Notes: generated by a model from the letters alone, not told the origin. A stretch of DNA of 64,000 bases from Chelonoidis abingdonii (GCF_003597395.2 NC_133771.1:136243869-136307868); one strand, 5' to 3'; positions 31,060-44,035 are shown, counted from the first letter of the stretch. Translations and numbers: made by a program.

Positions 31060-34000
31060 CATGGTAGACTTGAGGTCAACACCTCAGGGACCCTTAGAAG
31101 AGCGGGCCGCTGAAATGCCAAAAGGGACAAATGAACATTATCAATCTGTTTCAAAACAAGGCCCAGATTACAGAAATGGGGGATAACCTGGATCATGCCC
31201 GTCGCGTTTCACAGAACCCAATAAGTGGAACAGATGGGCATTTCCCAAACCGCTACTACGTTGGGAAGCCTTATGACGCGCTAAGGTATATGACGACCAG
31301 GTTCAATCATTGACGAATCTGCACCTCCTCATGAAAACTGAGCAGTTCTTGGATGTGTTCCTGAGGACATAAACCACGGTACATCCAATGATGGAAAACC
31401 CAAACATCCTCACCGCAGGCGGGGAGCGATGTGAGCCAAATGAATGGAAGTGGCAAAAAGCAGAAAGCTCACTGTAAAGCGACAGGAAACGCTGAGGGCA
31501 CACCGACCCACATAAACCCTGACAACTGAGGCACCCCCCCAACCCCACCTACAACCGCACAGGAAAGACACATACACCCTATCCTTCCACCTACATCCTT
31601 CCAGTACTTCACCAGCTGGAGATGCTATACAGTGTAATGAACCTGGGACAATAGTAATAGGCACTCCCAAGAACCCCACCCAGCTGCAAGTTCATTACAA
31701 CCACCATCAACCCACAAAGATCCCAGCCCGTACCTCTCAAATCCGTGGAGCGATGGGAAATTAGAGGGCAGAAAGAAACGTATTACCCGCGTGAGAGACA
31801 CGGGGGCACAATGTAGTATCAACCTCAATCCTTCGTGGATCCCAAAACTCATCAACCCAAGAGGGCCAAAGTGACCACTTTACCCCTTCGTGTCACAAGC
31901 TGTAGATTACCTACAGCGACACTCGCTGTCCAGTACAAAGCTGTCAATGCTGACTTTGCTGCATCATCTGACAATCATTCCACCCATCTACTTCGGGGAA
32001 GACTTGCCAACCGGTGAACGGCCAAGGGATGGGAAATGCTTACACCGAGCCAAGCCAGGCACAAGCTTCCCAGCCACATATCCTGTTCTGCCGTCCCAGA
32101 GGAACGCCGTCTGTGTTAATAGACCGCAACGAGAGTGTGGACCCCAGATCACCATGCGCAACAGCTAACAGCCACAGCACCTCAGTCCCGGCCCGGAACT
32201 GGACACACAACCAGCCCAGCACAACAATTGCAACCACATCTTCAACACTCCAACCACAACGGGGCCAGGAGGCCTGAACTGCAGAAGCACCAGACATCCA
32301 CATACCAAAGGGCTCGCAGCAGCCTGAATACCAACCCCAGTGCACAACACTAGGCAGGATGGATTCCCAGGCAACAAAACCAACCATCACCTACATCGAC
32401 TTTCCAGAGGACAAGCCCCAAGTCCACGCTCGAGTGAAGAAACTGGTTCCCCAGCCTCAAGGGAACAGTTCGTACTGAGCAGGAACGCAGATGACAGCCT
32501 TCGAAACGCTCGGTGGCGCACGGAGACAGCCCCACCGGCCTCTCCGCCCTTCTAACGCAATCCCGTTTGTTATAGCAGCAGACTTTTATACAAGCACTCT
32601 TCTGTGGACACCAGAAGAATGCAGACCGCACACAATGTTTGGTGTTCCAAAACTATGTACCGGTGGAAGCTCTTAGCTTAGTCCATATCATCCAGTGGCA
32701 TGCTGCGGAGTGAACAGGAACCAAGAAAGTTGGGGATGTCCTTCCCTGGGAGGGAATGGGCAAAGAGAGTTGCCCAGTATGTCGGTTGTGAGGTGTGCAA
32801 AGAGTGGGATCGCCCCAAATCTTGGTCAAGCCCCTCTCCCGTGCACTCCCCCCAATAGATTAGGCTCCCATTCAGCGAGTAGTCGTGGATATTCTCTGGT
32901 CCTTTCCAGAAAGAACGCCCCAGGGGAAAGCGTACGTACTCGGCTTTCGTGGACTTTGCTAACCCGATGGCCGATAGCAGTAGCTCTAGGCAAACACCAG
33001 AGCTTAAAGCTGTGTGCTCAGGCTGTTACCAGCACTTTTCGCCGGGTATGATTGCCCCCTCCGAGATCCTTACAGATTCAGCCGATCTTAAATTCCCTGG
33101 TCAAGGATCACCATTGGGGAAACTCACTGGGTGATCACTTGTGACCAACCCCCGTACCCACCGCACAAAATGGCCAGGTGGAAGATTATGAACTTTCCGG
33201 GGCTGGATCCGTAATTCGCTCGACTGATACTCATGATGGTGCGACCATAGTGCTAAGCAGGCTCACGTTCTCCTTCTAACAGGCTGTACCACATCCCATT
33301 AGGGTTTTCACCATTTGAACTGTGTATGGCCACGAGGTTGGGCCCCATACGTTGGTCGAAGCAACAATTGGGACGGGTTTAACATCCCTGTCCAGTGAAC
33401 TACATCTCTGACTTTGTAGAGCAACCTACAAAAACCCTCCGACACTCTTTAGCCTTGTAGGAAAACCTAAAGAGATACTCAGAGAGCAAAAGCCTGGTAT
33501 GATAAACATTCAACAGAGACGTTCTTCTAGAGAGAGACCAGGTTATGGTCTTGAAAGCGCACCAGCCATAGATCGGAAGCATCATGGGTAGGGCATTCCC
33601 GTCCAAGAGCACCTGGGATGCTGTTAACTACCTCATAGGCTTTCCCATTCCTCACAAAAACAGTGTACCATGTTATTCTCTCAAGCCCTTTTATTCAGAG
33701 ACTACGTTTGTCAGTTTCAGTCCAGAGAGGAGACGACCGAGTGGCCTGGATGGCGTCTACACTACGACCGAAAAAAGAGCGTGGCGGTGGAGAGAGGTAG
33801 ACCTCTCAAAAACCACCTGGATACGTCTGCGCGGGCAACAAATCAAGGAGTGTGCCCATCTTCGACCCATTGTTCTCAGCCACCCCAGGACGGACTGAAC
33901 AGGCATACCACTCCTTACACAGGTTAATGCTCACCCGATAAGAACCCACCCCTAACGACGGTCCCTCACGCACAAGCTGCTTATAGACGGGATGATGCCA

Positions 34001-34184
34001 GAACATGCAAAGATGGGTATAAATCCGCTCATCTACATGTGCATGGCATCTCCAGGTCTGGTACCCAAACAGACTGGGGAAATACGCTTTTCTGACATAC
34101 GTAAGCTAAAATGTCGGTATAATCAATGCCGACAACTATCCAATGCCATGCCACAGATGGCTATTGAGAATTGGGACGTGCCCA

Positions 34185-34610
34185 TTCATCCTCAGATAGA
34201 CTAACAAGGGTACTGGCAAGTCCGCTAGATGGAACTGCAGGAAGGTCTAGCATTTCGTCACCGCGGGGGTGTATGAATTAATATACTTCCTTTCGGGCTT
34301 GAGAAGGCACCCGCCCGTTATCCAAGAGGCTGGTGATGTCTGCAGCAGGACTGAGAATATTGCCAGTGGCCCTACCGCGTCGATGATGTGGCCATTATGT
34401 TGTTCAGACTCCTGCCCGACACCTGTAGCACCTGGAAAAGTTCTTGAGCGCATCAGCAGACAGGACTAACTGTTAAGGCAAAAAGTGTCAAATCAGCCAA
34501 AACAGAGTGACTTACCTGGGACACCAAGGTGGGTCGCAGGAACATTAAACCCATCAACAGCCAAGGGTGCGAGTCACTCCCCAAAAGTGCTGATCCCAAA
34601 GTCCACACCC
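34185..34610 (+). pseudogene. Gypsy-type reverse transcriptase remnant
   Basis: Across shifting frames one reads blocks typical of Ty3/Gypsy RT: a TKGYWQV-like block (34200-34225), an F-G-L-R-R-P-like block (34290-34325), a Y-x-x-D-D-V motif whose two Asp codons are 34382-34387, then VLERI and LTVKAKK-like and YLGH-like blocks (34436-34540). The catalytic YxDD is interrupted by frame changes nearby. It is not functional as read. Confidence 0.7.
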
Positions 34611-34794
34611 AGGAAACAGGTCATACCTCATTAGCATAAGGCTGGAATCTCCTAGAGCGATTTGTACCACAACACAGCACAAATCGCTGCGCCACTGACC
34701 GACGACCACAAATAGACCCCACATACAGTTAGTGGACTGAATGATGTCAGGAGGCCTTACCTCAACTTAAGGCGATGCTCATGTCGACCCTGTG

Positions 34795-35090
34795 CAGGGC
34801 CCTCAGACTTTGACAACACATTCCTAGTAATGCCCGTGATGCAATCTGAGCATCGTATAGGAGCAGTTCTCATCAGAAGACCGGATCGCAAACTTCCTTG
34901 CCTTCGTGTCTTCTCAACAATAAACTATCTGGAGGAAAGCCACGGTCAGTCAGTGAAAGGAATGCTATGCCATTGTGTTAGCCCTGGGAGCTACGCCCAT
35001 TATTTGTTGGGAGCAGGTTCAGCTAGCATACGACATGCTACTGTGCTAAAGTGGCTTCAATCAACAGGAACAGACAATGACACTTCTTCA
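34795..35090 (+). pseudogene. Gypsy-type RNase H remnant
   Basis: An open stretch from 34830 reads with SDFDNTFLV-like residues upstream and GIGAVLI, the usual start of Gypsy RNase H. The first catalytic Asp region is altered (PVMQSEHR in place of a TDAS-type motif). Confidence 0.6.
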
Positions 35091-35279
35091 TAGTTTGGAC
35101 GTTCTCCACAGATTTTGATTTTGAACTCAACACATTTCGAGGGAGCTCTAAACAATAGCTGTCATTCTCTCGTGAGAGTTTCCCGAATCCCACCTGGTTA
35201 AAACATTTTTGATCTTAATAGTAAAAGCTTATGATAGTTACATACTTATATCATATGTAAAGTGCTCGTGTTTTAATTA

Positions 35280-36460
35280 TCTGGTTAGTCTTAAGTTCTA
35301 AAAGAAATCACCTCTGTCCCCCCAGCACAAATCTTCGCGGACAACCAGACTGTCAATCCCTATCATGCTTGTAAAATTTGTCAGTTTCTGAGGGCGTTGT
35401 CAGTAAGTGTGCTACGCGTTTTGTTAACTTTACAGTACTTAACCGTTGGTACACATGCGGTAAAGAACAGGATGGTTTTTACCGAAAGGAACAAGGAACA
35501 ACCTGACCAGAGGCAGGCAATCAGGAACCTGGATTTTTTCAAGTCGAGGAATTTTTGGACTCTCGTCTTTTGTTTGTCTCTCAGCTATAGAAGCTTCTTT
35601 CTTCTCTTAATCTTCTTTCACTTGTAAGTACACGGTAGTAAAATCACAATAGCTTTATGTTGTTTTGGTGATTTACTGGTTAACTTGCTGAATGTTTAAT
35701 TGGATCTCTTTTGAATCAGACTGTTTATGTCATATTTTCTTATAATTAATAGCCCTGGGACTGCCCTCCATTTGTCTTCACTGGCTAAAGAGAGAGCTCT
35801 CCACCCCTTGATACCTGAAAGAAACCTGGAAACAAAGGACAGTGAACTGCAGGGGTGCCTGGTTGCTGGGCCCAGGCTGAAGATTGATCTGTATAAAAGG
35901 AAGCATTCTAACTGGTGAGGATTTATCTGCTCCCTTCCCTCAGTTTTTTGATTAGATTAGAATTTGCTTGTTTAGTTAATTTTGCTTGGGACTTGCTTTG
36001 TTCTGTCGTATACTACTGTGGAACACTTTAAAATCCGTACTTTCTGATTTAATTAAATCACTTTTTTATTATTAACTCAGAGTATGTATCTAAACCTGGG
36101 AGACAAACAGCTGATCATCCTCTATCAGTTTTATAAATGGCGGGGGCACAATTTTTGAGTTTAACCCTGCATAAGACATTTATATAAGCGTAAAAACAGT
36201 TTAATTTGTTTAGACCCATTGGAGAGCTGGGCATCTGAGTGTTAAAGACAAGAACACCTCTATAAACTGCTTTCAGTCAAGCCTGCATCTTTGGGGCAAG
36301 TAATTCAGACCCTGGGTCTTTGCTGGGGCAGATGGGTGTGTCTGGCTCAGCAGGACAGGGTGCTGAGGTCCCGAGCTGGCAGGGAAAGCAGGGGCAGAAG
36401 TAGTCTTGGCACATCAGGTGGAAGCTCCCAGGGGGTTTCTGTGATCCAATCTGTCACACC
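35280..36460. repeat. High-copy turtle repeat, probably LTR-related
   Basis: I recognise this stretch (GGTTTTTACC, CTCTGTATAAAAGGAAGC, ACCTGGGAGACAAACAGC, GGCACATCAGGTGGAAGCTC, ending GTTTCTGTGATCCAATC) as a very common chelonian repeat. A TATA-like TATAAAAG (35891) and several ATTAAA fit LTR regulatory sequence. It may be the 3' end of the Gypsy-type element to its left. The class is inferred from memory. Confidence 0.45.
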
Positions 36461-36814
36461 TGTTTTCCTTCTTATATGGTCAGAGAGTAAATCAGGGGCC
36501 AAATTCCAACTTGGTATAAATGGATGCAACATGCAACTGCACACTTTCTGTGGAGTTTCACTTGCTTTCACCAGGTGGGACTTTAGCACCTGGTGTGCAT
36601 TTCACTTGGGTGCTTATTCTCCTCCAGTGTATAACAACACAAGCAAAACAGGACTGGAAACATTTACAAACAGGTTCTGAGGCAGTTTGAATACAACAAG
36701 GGTTCAATTGAAATGGTCAGATTTCGCTGGGTAAAACCCTCAGTCCATGCATATTTTGATTCCTTCCTCAAAACTGTGACACTCCACTATGTTTTCAAAA
36801 TAATGTTTGAAGCC

Positions 36815-36890
36815 CTTGCAGGAGGTCAGACTAGAATGATCATAGTGGTTTCTCCTGACTGTCAAATCTATAAATTTACCTCATTGGACA
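36815..36890 (+). mobile_element. CR1 LINE 3' end
   Basis: The sequence GGAGGTCAGACTAGAATGAT followed by TTTCTCCTGACTGTCAAATC and ATCTATAAA is the recognisable CR1 3' tail. Only the tail is present, as expected for 5'-truncated CR1 copies. Confidence 0.6.
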
Positions 36891-36899
36891 ACCCCTGAA

Positions 36900-37970
36900 A
36901 TCTCTCCTCTAATCCCTTAAGCTAGTCTTTGGCAGTTTCCATTGTTAATCATCCTTTTTGGTGATTATGAATTTGTATTCTTGATTGGATGCTGAATACA
37001 TCTATGTCACTGAATCGTGGTCTGTGAGGGCAGCCGTTGTACAATCTGCTCTATTTTGTTTGAGCAGATCAGTATGTGTGAATGTGGCTGTGGGCTCAGT
37101 TTCCAGCTCCATTCTTCTGCCAAATAAGGTTGGAGTTAAGCCTCTGTCTATCCCTGTCTATGTGTCATTAATACAGGGCTGTCAACTCACCCGCCTTTGG
37201 AGGATGACACCCACACATTCCCTCTGCCACCCACTCCTTTTTGAAACACTCCCATCAGCTGTGCTAGAAGGGTCGGCTAGACCAGTATTCCGGCTCCTAT
37301 TCTGAGAGGGGCAAGGGAGGGATGGTGATAGAAATAGAGGGGAGAGGAGGCCCTGGGGAAGTTAGAAACGCAGCAGAGGAGGATAATGGTGGGGCAAGAT
37401 TGAGGCAAGGAGGGGAAAGAAAATGCTGAGGAACAAATTCACTCTTGTGATCCAGCTTTTTTGTGCCACTCTGGTGGTAGAAAGGGGCCAGAGAGCAGTC
37501 AGAGCACACCAGATGGAGATTTCCTCGGGGGAGGGTTGGGGGGGGTCATCAGCTGAGGAAGAATCTGGTTACACCAACTTCTACCCACCCATCTCTGCAG
37601 CCCTTGGTATAGAGAGCGTGGGGGGGAGGGGAGGGAGTGTAAGGCCAGAGCACCCCTGTGCTGGGGCTATTCTTTGCTGGAGTAGTGTCCCCTTGGGGCC
37701 ATAGCAAGTTGCTACAATTTTGGGAAAGTCCTCAGGCTGTTCTACCATATGCTGGGCCAGGCCCATGTGTCAGCCTTCCTCCTCAACTGGGCCCAATGAT
37801 CCAGGGGCATAGCTGAGAATCTACCCTGGAAGGTAAAAATAGATAGGAAAAAGGCTAAATCAGGAAAAAGGTTTTGAAGAAAGAGGATTTTAGAGAAGAA
37901 GATTCATATAAATGTTTAAATTAGACCTGGGCTCAGATTGCACCATAGTGAGTTGCTGTAGATGTGAGTT
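36900..37970. other. Intergenic, no gene recognised
   Basis: Short open frames on both strands in a G-rich stretch (37300-37720) have no family resemblance and no splice or start context. Confidence 0.45.
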
Positions 37971-37974
37971 TCTC

Positions 37975-38215
37975 CCAAACTGGTAGTGTAGATGCAGCCT
38001 ACAGCGACAGATGGGGTATGTTCATCGCTGGAGGAGCACCACTTTCCTGAACAACAGCAGCTAGATCAATGGAAACATTCTTCCACTGACCTAGTGGCAT
38101 CTATGCCAGGGGTGAGGTCAGCATAGCTACATAGTTCGGAGGTGTGGATTTTTCACACCCTGAGTCCTGTAGCTGTGTTGACCTAATTTTAAATGTAAAC
38201 CAGGCTGCATTGTCA
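37975..38215. mobile_element. MITE with GTGTAGA / GTTGACCTAATTTTAAATGT termini
   Basis: The order of internal motifs (CTACAGCGACAGATGGGG, TCCACTGACCTAGTGGCATC, GGTGTGGATTTTTCACACCC, GTTGACCTAATTTTAAATGT) matches a turtle/crocodile MITE that I recognise. It is degenerate and non-coding. Confidence 0.5.
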
Positions 38216-38739
38216 CTTCCAGAGCTCTTCCACAGTCCCTTCCCTGCTATAATCATTATCCTGGCGTTATTTAATCGTTTACACAGCACTTCTCACAAAT
38301 ATTGAGGAAGCAGAAGACACAAGGCTCAGGGACCAAACTCACGTCTCAGTAATGCTGTAACTCCAGGGTGATTCCACTGAATTAAAAATCTGCATTGCAC
38401 TGAGAGCAGAATCTGGTCCAACATGTCCCTCCCTTTCCTGAGAAATGGACCACATGCCATGAATGCCACACCCCTTTTTATGTTCTGAATTGGGAATCTG
38501 CACCCTATTCATCTCTCTCTCCCACGGTGTTCTGACAATGTTAAATGGAAAAGCATTTTAACCCATATTAGTTGTTAGTATTGACCTATGGTCCCAGGGC
38601 CGGAATTTCCTCTCTCACAGGTTTGATGTCAATGTAGCTCCATCAGTCACGCCTGATTTACACCTTGGAGAGATCAGCATCAGGCCTAGATTAGTCAGCT
38701 AATGAGGGCTTATTATTACAAATTAAAAATCAAAATAGT

Positions 38740-39030
38740 AGAGCCAGTTGGAAATTGTCTATTATTTTTCACAAAAAGTATGAAAAAAATACCTTTTTAA
38801 AACAGATTTCCTGTGAAAACTTTTTTTTTAAAAAAATTGGGAGTGGTAGAGGGGAGCCCCTTCCAAAATGTTGGTTCTTGAAAACTGGAAAATGTTGGTT
38901 TTACTTTACTGGAAACAATGATTTTCAGTTTTTGTTTTTTCCAAATTCACCCCAAAAGAACATTTTCTGCAAAAATGTTTGTTTTGTTCAAAAAAACATT
39001 TTTGGGCAAAGTTTTGATTACGGCAATTCA
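38740..39030. repeat. AT-rich palindromic low-complexity stretch
   Basis: Repeated AAAATGTT, GAAAACTGG and TTTTTTCCA motifs in both orientations. A similar stretch lies at 53040-53370. It may be a decayed repeat; the class is unknown. Confidence 0.35.
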
Positions 39031-39793
39031 GCCAGCTCTGCAAAATAGCTTCCAGAAAATATTTGTCACAGATGGAGAAACAGCACAGCTGGGTGAGTGT
39101 GACCTATTGATTGGCTTATGGGTTCCTACAGGGTGGTGTTGCAAATCCACATGATGCTCTTAATTGACATTTGCTGTTGCAAGGGTGGGCTAGGTGTGGC
39201 AAATTCCCACTGGGGAAGGATGGCTTTGAATAGAAGCCCTGCCAGGGAGAACTGATTGGCAGATGGATTAATTCAGAGTGTCTCCTGGCCATACTTTGTC
39301 CCAGAACAGCACCCCATACTTCTGGGGCTGTACTGATTGATCTTGGCCCCGGTGGAAGGGGAAGTTGATGCAGCACCTCTCTGAGTGGACTCCCTGCACT
39401 ACGTTCTGGGCAAAGAGTGAAGAATTTTGTGTAACCAAGGCTCTTAAATGCTGGAGTTTGCCTTTGGACAGGGGTACACTTACATTTTTGCAGCGCTGGT
39501 AGTTACAGCTGTGGTCGTACAGCTGTGTAGGGCCAGCGCTGCAGTGTGTCCACACTGACAGCGACCAGCGCTGCAGTGTGTCCACACTTGCAGCATTTGC
39601 AGCGCTGTTGTGAGTGGTGCATTGTGGGCAGCTATCCCACAGAGCACCTCGTCCCATTTTGGCGCGGGTTGTGGAAGGGACGGAAGGGTCGCGGGTCATT
39701 CCGCTTCTGTTCCAAACGACCGTGGTTGCATCGCTTCACTTTTCAGCACGTTTGGTGCCATTGTGAGTCTGTCCGCGTGATTTTCAGTAAGAA

Positions 39794-40975
39794 ATGGAGC
39801 CCGAGCTGCTGAGGACTTTTGCTGATGGAATGTTGCCAGACACATTCACGTCTGGCAGTTGAGCTATTCCTTATGCTCCATAAGTGATCAGTGAGGAGAG
39901 CTCAGATGATGAAATAGATTGCTGACGCGCCTGACACTAAATTGCTGTTTGGGCAGTAACGGATGTGCTCAGCTCCATGGAACGCCGCCTTTGGACTTCG
40001 GGAAACAAGCGACTGAGTGGTGGGATCATGTCACTCGTGCCATGCAAAGTCTGGGATGAACGAGCAGTGGCTGCAGAACTTTAGGATGAGAAAAGCCACT
40101 CTTCATGGGACCTGTGTGCTGAGCTCGCCCCAACCCCTGCAGCGCATAGGACACGAGACTGAGAGCTGCCCTGTCAGTGGAGAAGCGGTGTGGCTATTGC
40201 AGTCTGGAGCTGGCAACTCCAACAGCTACCGATCGGTCGCAAACCAGTTTTTTGGAGCTGGGAAAGTCGACCGTTGAATAGTGGGTGATGCAAGTTTGCA
40301 GAAAGGCCATTAATCGCATCCTGCTTAAGAAGAACCGATGTGACTTCTGGGGAATGAATGTGCAGGACATTGGTTGGATGGCTTTTGCACAAATGTCCTG
40401 TGGTTTCCCTAACTGTGCTGTTGGAGGTGCAATCTAGGAGGGGGACGCATTATTCCTATTCTGGCCCACCCCACCTGGCATCTGAGTACATTAATCTGGA
40501 AGGGCGTATTCTCTATGGATCTCCCAGGCGCTTGTGGTCTCACGTTGGGCGTTTTCACTGACATTTGCACCAGGAATGGCTGGAATAGGTGCATGATGCC
40601 ACGCATCTTTCGGTCAACAGTGGCATATATTAGGAAGCTGCAAGGCGTGACTTTTTCCCATGACAGGAAGATCACAGTGTGAGGGGACGTCAAGACAATG
40701 CCATTGTGATCCTGGAGACCTGCCGTTACCCGTTAATGCCTTGGCTCATGAAACCGTATTATACGGGAAGCTTGGTACAGGAGCAAGGACCACTGGTTCA
40801 ACTACAGGCTGAAGCCGGTGCAGGAAATGACGTGGAGTGTGCTTTTTTGGGCGTTTAAAGTGGGAGATGGAGAAGTCTCTATGGGAAGCTAGACGTGGGG
40901 AAAGCAGCATCCCAGCGGAGTTATAACCGACGTGCTGTATCCTCCATAATATTTGTGAAGGAAGGGTGTAAACCT
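39794..40975 (+). pseudogene. PIF/Harbinger transposase, inactivated
   Basis: From ATGGAGCCCGAGCTGCTG the + strand reads, with many frameshifts, as a Harbinger DDE transposase: NEQWLQNFRMRKAT (40048-40095), NSYRSVANQF, a GFPNC block, an HDA block near 40592, a LMPWLMKP-type block near 40735 and a LHNI block near 40945. At the first catalytic Asp (usually in AIDGTH) an insertion produces GCAATCTAG, a stop (about 40431-40439), so activity is lost. Confidence 0.75.
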
Positions 40976-41219
40976 TCAGAATGATGAATGGACCTCCGAG
41001 GTCACAACACCTGGAGCTGAATTTGCAACAGCCAGAGAGCAGGCTACTAGAGAGAACCCAGCACAGTGCTTCAAGGATAGGGAATGCCTTAAAGGAGCAA
41101 TTTGAGGACTGAAAGCCAACAGTAAATGTTGGGTGCCTTCCACAGCAGCTTAAGTGCAGTGGTTGCAATGATTTGCTAGTGCCTTTTTTCACTTGTGGTA
41201 CTCAGTATGTTACACTTTT

Positions 41220-42420
41220 CTGTAATAATAAAACTGTTTTTAAAAGACAAGAAATCCTTTATTAAAAAATACAGTACATAAAACGGGCAGGGGGGTAGGT
41301 GATGAGCAGTAAAGTCAGAGGTTTGAATATCGTCCTTCCTTGAGTGGCTGTGCAATGCCTGCTGCACTTCAGGATTAATATGCTGCATGGGTGATGGGGG
41401 TTAGCAGTGCATAGGGTTTAAGGGTCGTAGTTCTTCAGGGAGGCTGTTAGGTGAACGTATGGGTGTTGGGGGCAGCTGGTAAGAAGTGGTAAGAACCAGG
41501 ATGCTGGAGAAGGGTGTTTTGAGGAAACAGATGGGGCACAATGGGTTGAGCTTTGGATGGGGGGAGGAAGGCACAGGGTAGTGCTCTGCCTGCATGGCTA
41601 GCATTGACTGCATGAGGTCTGTGAGCACCTGGCTCTTGTCCCAGTCAGCACACGTTCCCTGCATTGTGCCGTGAGGCGCGTGGGGCCATTGCTGCACAGG
41701 CAGCTGCGTTAGGGACCAGGCGGAATCCAATGCTGAGAAGACCCTCTGCTCTCCCAGTGACCCAGGCAGCGAGATAAGGAGGTTAAATTATCTGTGGAAA
41801 ATGCGGGATAACTGTTAAGTGCTTTTCCTGTGTAGTGCTTTGCTTTCCCCAAGTCACAGAAGCAGCCCATGATCCAGGCAAGCGCCCCCCTCCCAGAGAG
41901 CCGCATGTGCAAGTGCTCTGAGAGTATTCTGCTGTGGCAGATGTGGGTGTAGGTCAGTGCTATTTCCTGTAGCTGGCTTTTGCTTTCGCCAATGCAAGAA
42001 ACCACCATTGATCCCCAGAGTCAGCAGCCCTTCCAGTGAGAGCGTATGGGAAACTCATCCATTTGTGCTCCTGAGCTGCTGGCTTCTCGTGCTATGCTCA
42101 TAGTGTAAATGATGCTAAAGAATCTAAAAACATAAGGGGTTAGTAAAGTTATCTCTGGTTTTTTAAGTGACCTTGATCCTGCTCCATCATTGCCAAGACT
42201 TCTGAAAACTAGAACTAAGAAAAAAACAAGGAAGAATAGGGGAGGCTGGTGAAAGCTTATGAATCTGATTCCACAGATAAAAAAAGTTGCAAGTGAGGGA
42301 AAGGAAAAGAGAGAAGAACAGGCTGCAGAGAAAGAAAGGCTGCCAGAGAAGGATATGTCCAGAGAGCACAGCTCGGCTCTAAGCACTGAACGCCACACAG
42401 ACCTCATGCAGTCATATGAC
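41220..42420 (-). pseudogene. Probable Harbinger accessory-protein remnant
   Basis: Minus-strand open stretches (41401-41730, 42021-42407) lie where autonomous Harbingers keep the second, convergent gene for a Myb/SANT-like DNA-binding protein. One stretch reads LMQSMLAMQAEH, similar to the glutamine-rich tail of such proteins. A poly(A)-like AATAAA (41227) on the + strand and the reverse signal TTTATT (41259) separate the two genes. No intact domain is seen. Confidence 0.4.
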
Positions 42421-43705
42421 TAGCCATGCAGGCGAGCACTACCGTGTCCTCCCCCATCCAAACGCAACCCATTGTGCCCCACTGTTTCTCTCCCTATAAA
42501 AAATTGCAGAAGCGCATTGCACACCTCGCTGAAACTTTGAAGAGATTACAGAGCAGATTACTGCGATGTGATAGACCAAATCAATGGCTATTCCACATCT
42601 AGGCATGCTTACAGGCAGCCATAGCCCCCCTCTCCCAAAAACATTTCCATCCGTTTAATAAAAGCTTCTTACCGGGAACAGGCTCCTCTCGCGGTTCCTT
42701 CACTACAAGTCCCAGCGCTGCAAACTGGCTGCTTCTCCTGGTTGGAAAATAGCTCTGGCTGCATGCTCTGGATCTCTCAACATCTCCGCTAGGCCTCACT
42801 CTCGGGTTCCTCTACACCCTCCCCTACCTCTCCCGGCTCGTTGCAACTGTCCATCGTATCCTCGGATTGCAGTTGTGTTACATCAAGTATCGCATCCAGT
42901 CCTTGTAAAAACGGCAGGTGTGGGGCAGCACTCTGAAGCTCGGTGTTGTGTCGTGACTGTGCTTGCAGTAGGCACTCCGCAGCTCCTTTACCTAACCCTG
43001 CACTGCACCGCAGTCGCCGGTCATAGCCCCTGTTATTGGCATTGTACTTTGAGTATCTGGCCTGTAGGTATCATATTTCTACGGCTGGCGCAGCTTGTGC
43101 CTGCCCACAGCTTCCTCAGCCAAAACATGATGAGATCCTTGCAGCTCGGATGTGCTCCATGCTGGGCTCAGTTTGGGGACGTGGAGGCATGGTCACTTGA
43201 TGATTGACTTGATTGATTGCACTGCCACCCCTCGCTGACAAACAGGAAGGGGATTTTAAAACTTCCCGGGCATGTTAAGGGCGGGTCCCTGAGCCCAGGG
43301 CAGTGGTCCGTGCGAATCCGATGACGATGACCAGAGAGGCTGAAAAGGTATGCTGGGATACTTCCTAATACCCTGGAGGCCAATTACAGCGCTGGTGAGT
43401 GTCCACACCTGATGACCAGCGCTGTATCACCAGTGCTGGATTCGCTACACCCATAGCAGACCAGGAGTACAGCCAGCACTGCAGGAAGGGAGTTGCAGCG
43501 CTGACTGAGCTCTGTAAGTGTGGACACCGAGTAAGTTGCAGCGCTGTAACCCCCTCACCAGCGCTGCAACTTGCAAGTGTAGCCAAGGCCTAAACAATGT
43601 ATTGACTCCCCTGTAGTCAGACAGCTTCTTATTGCTATGCAACTGGCAAGGCTGTGTCCATTGCATGGCACAGACTAGCACACGCTTGGGACTTTGTTGC
43701 ATGAA

Positions 43706-43825
43706 TAGGGTGACAAGATAGCAAGAGTGAAAAATCAGGATGGGGTGGAGGTAATTGGCACCTATATACAACAAAGCCCGAATATTGAGACTGTCTCTAT
43801 AAAATCAGGACAGCTGGTCACCCTA
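43706..43825. mobile_element. hAT-type MITE, TAGGGTGACCAGAT family, copy 2
   Basis: TAGGGTGACAAGATAGCAAG at the left and CAGCTGGTCACCCTA at the right are inverted repeats. The flanking 8-mers are no longer identical. Confidence 0.8.
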
Positions 43826-44035
43826 GCAGTGTAAAGCACTTTATTTTGCAAGAAAAAAAAAAGTGTCACGTTAACTTTAACAATGCACAATAAATACTAC
43901 TAAGCGTAGGCTTTGGGGCAGGCTATGGAACAGCCGTTCTTGCAGACAGCTGGGCTCCACTCTTCCTGCCGGGATCACAGCCAAACATAGGAAGTTCACA
44001 CCCAGTTTTACATAACTTTGCCCCAAAAAGCATAA

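Larger units (their letters stand above)
31060..35100 (+). mobile_element. Frame-broken Ty3/Gypsy-type LTR retrotransposon
   Basis: The order reverse transcriptase then RNase H on the + strand identifies the class. The block before it (31060-34080) is presumably gag/protease-side sequence, but I cannot align it. Indels break every frame within tens of codons. No integrase domain is recognised after the RNase H. It begins directly at the assembly gap, so either real decay or uncorrected sequencing error could explain the frameshifts. Confidence 0.6.
39466..43590 (+). mobile_element. PIF/Harbinger DNA transposon, near full length, degenerate
   Basis: The right end (GCAACTTGCAAGTGTAGCCAAGGCC) and left end (GGGTACACTTACATTTTTGC) are imperfect terminal inverted repeats. 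TAA follows the right end, fitting the 3-bp duplication of the superfamily. Subterminal GCAGCGCTG motifs crowd both ends. The + strand carries a transposase remnant. The minus strand probably carried the accessory DNA-binding protein, now unreadable. At 4.1 kb it has the size of an autonomous element. Confidence 0.8.

Noticed and set aside
34830..35093. Host gene of 87 codons
   Set aside because: The residues follow Gypsy RNase H and the flanks hold reverse transcriptase.
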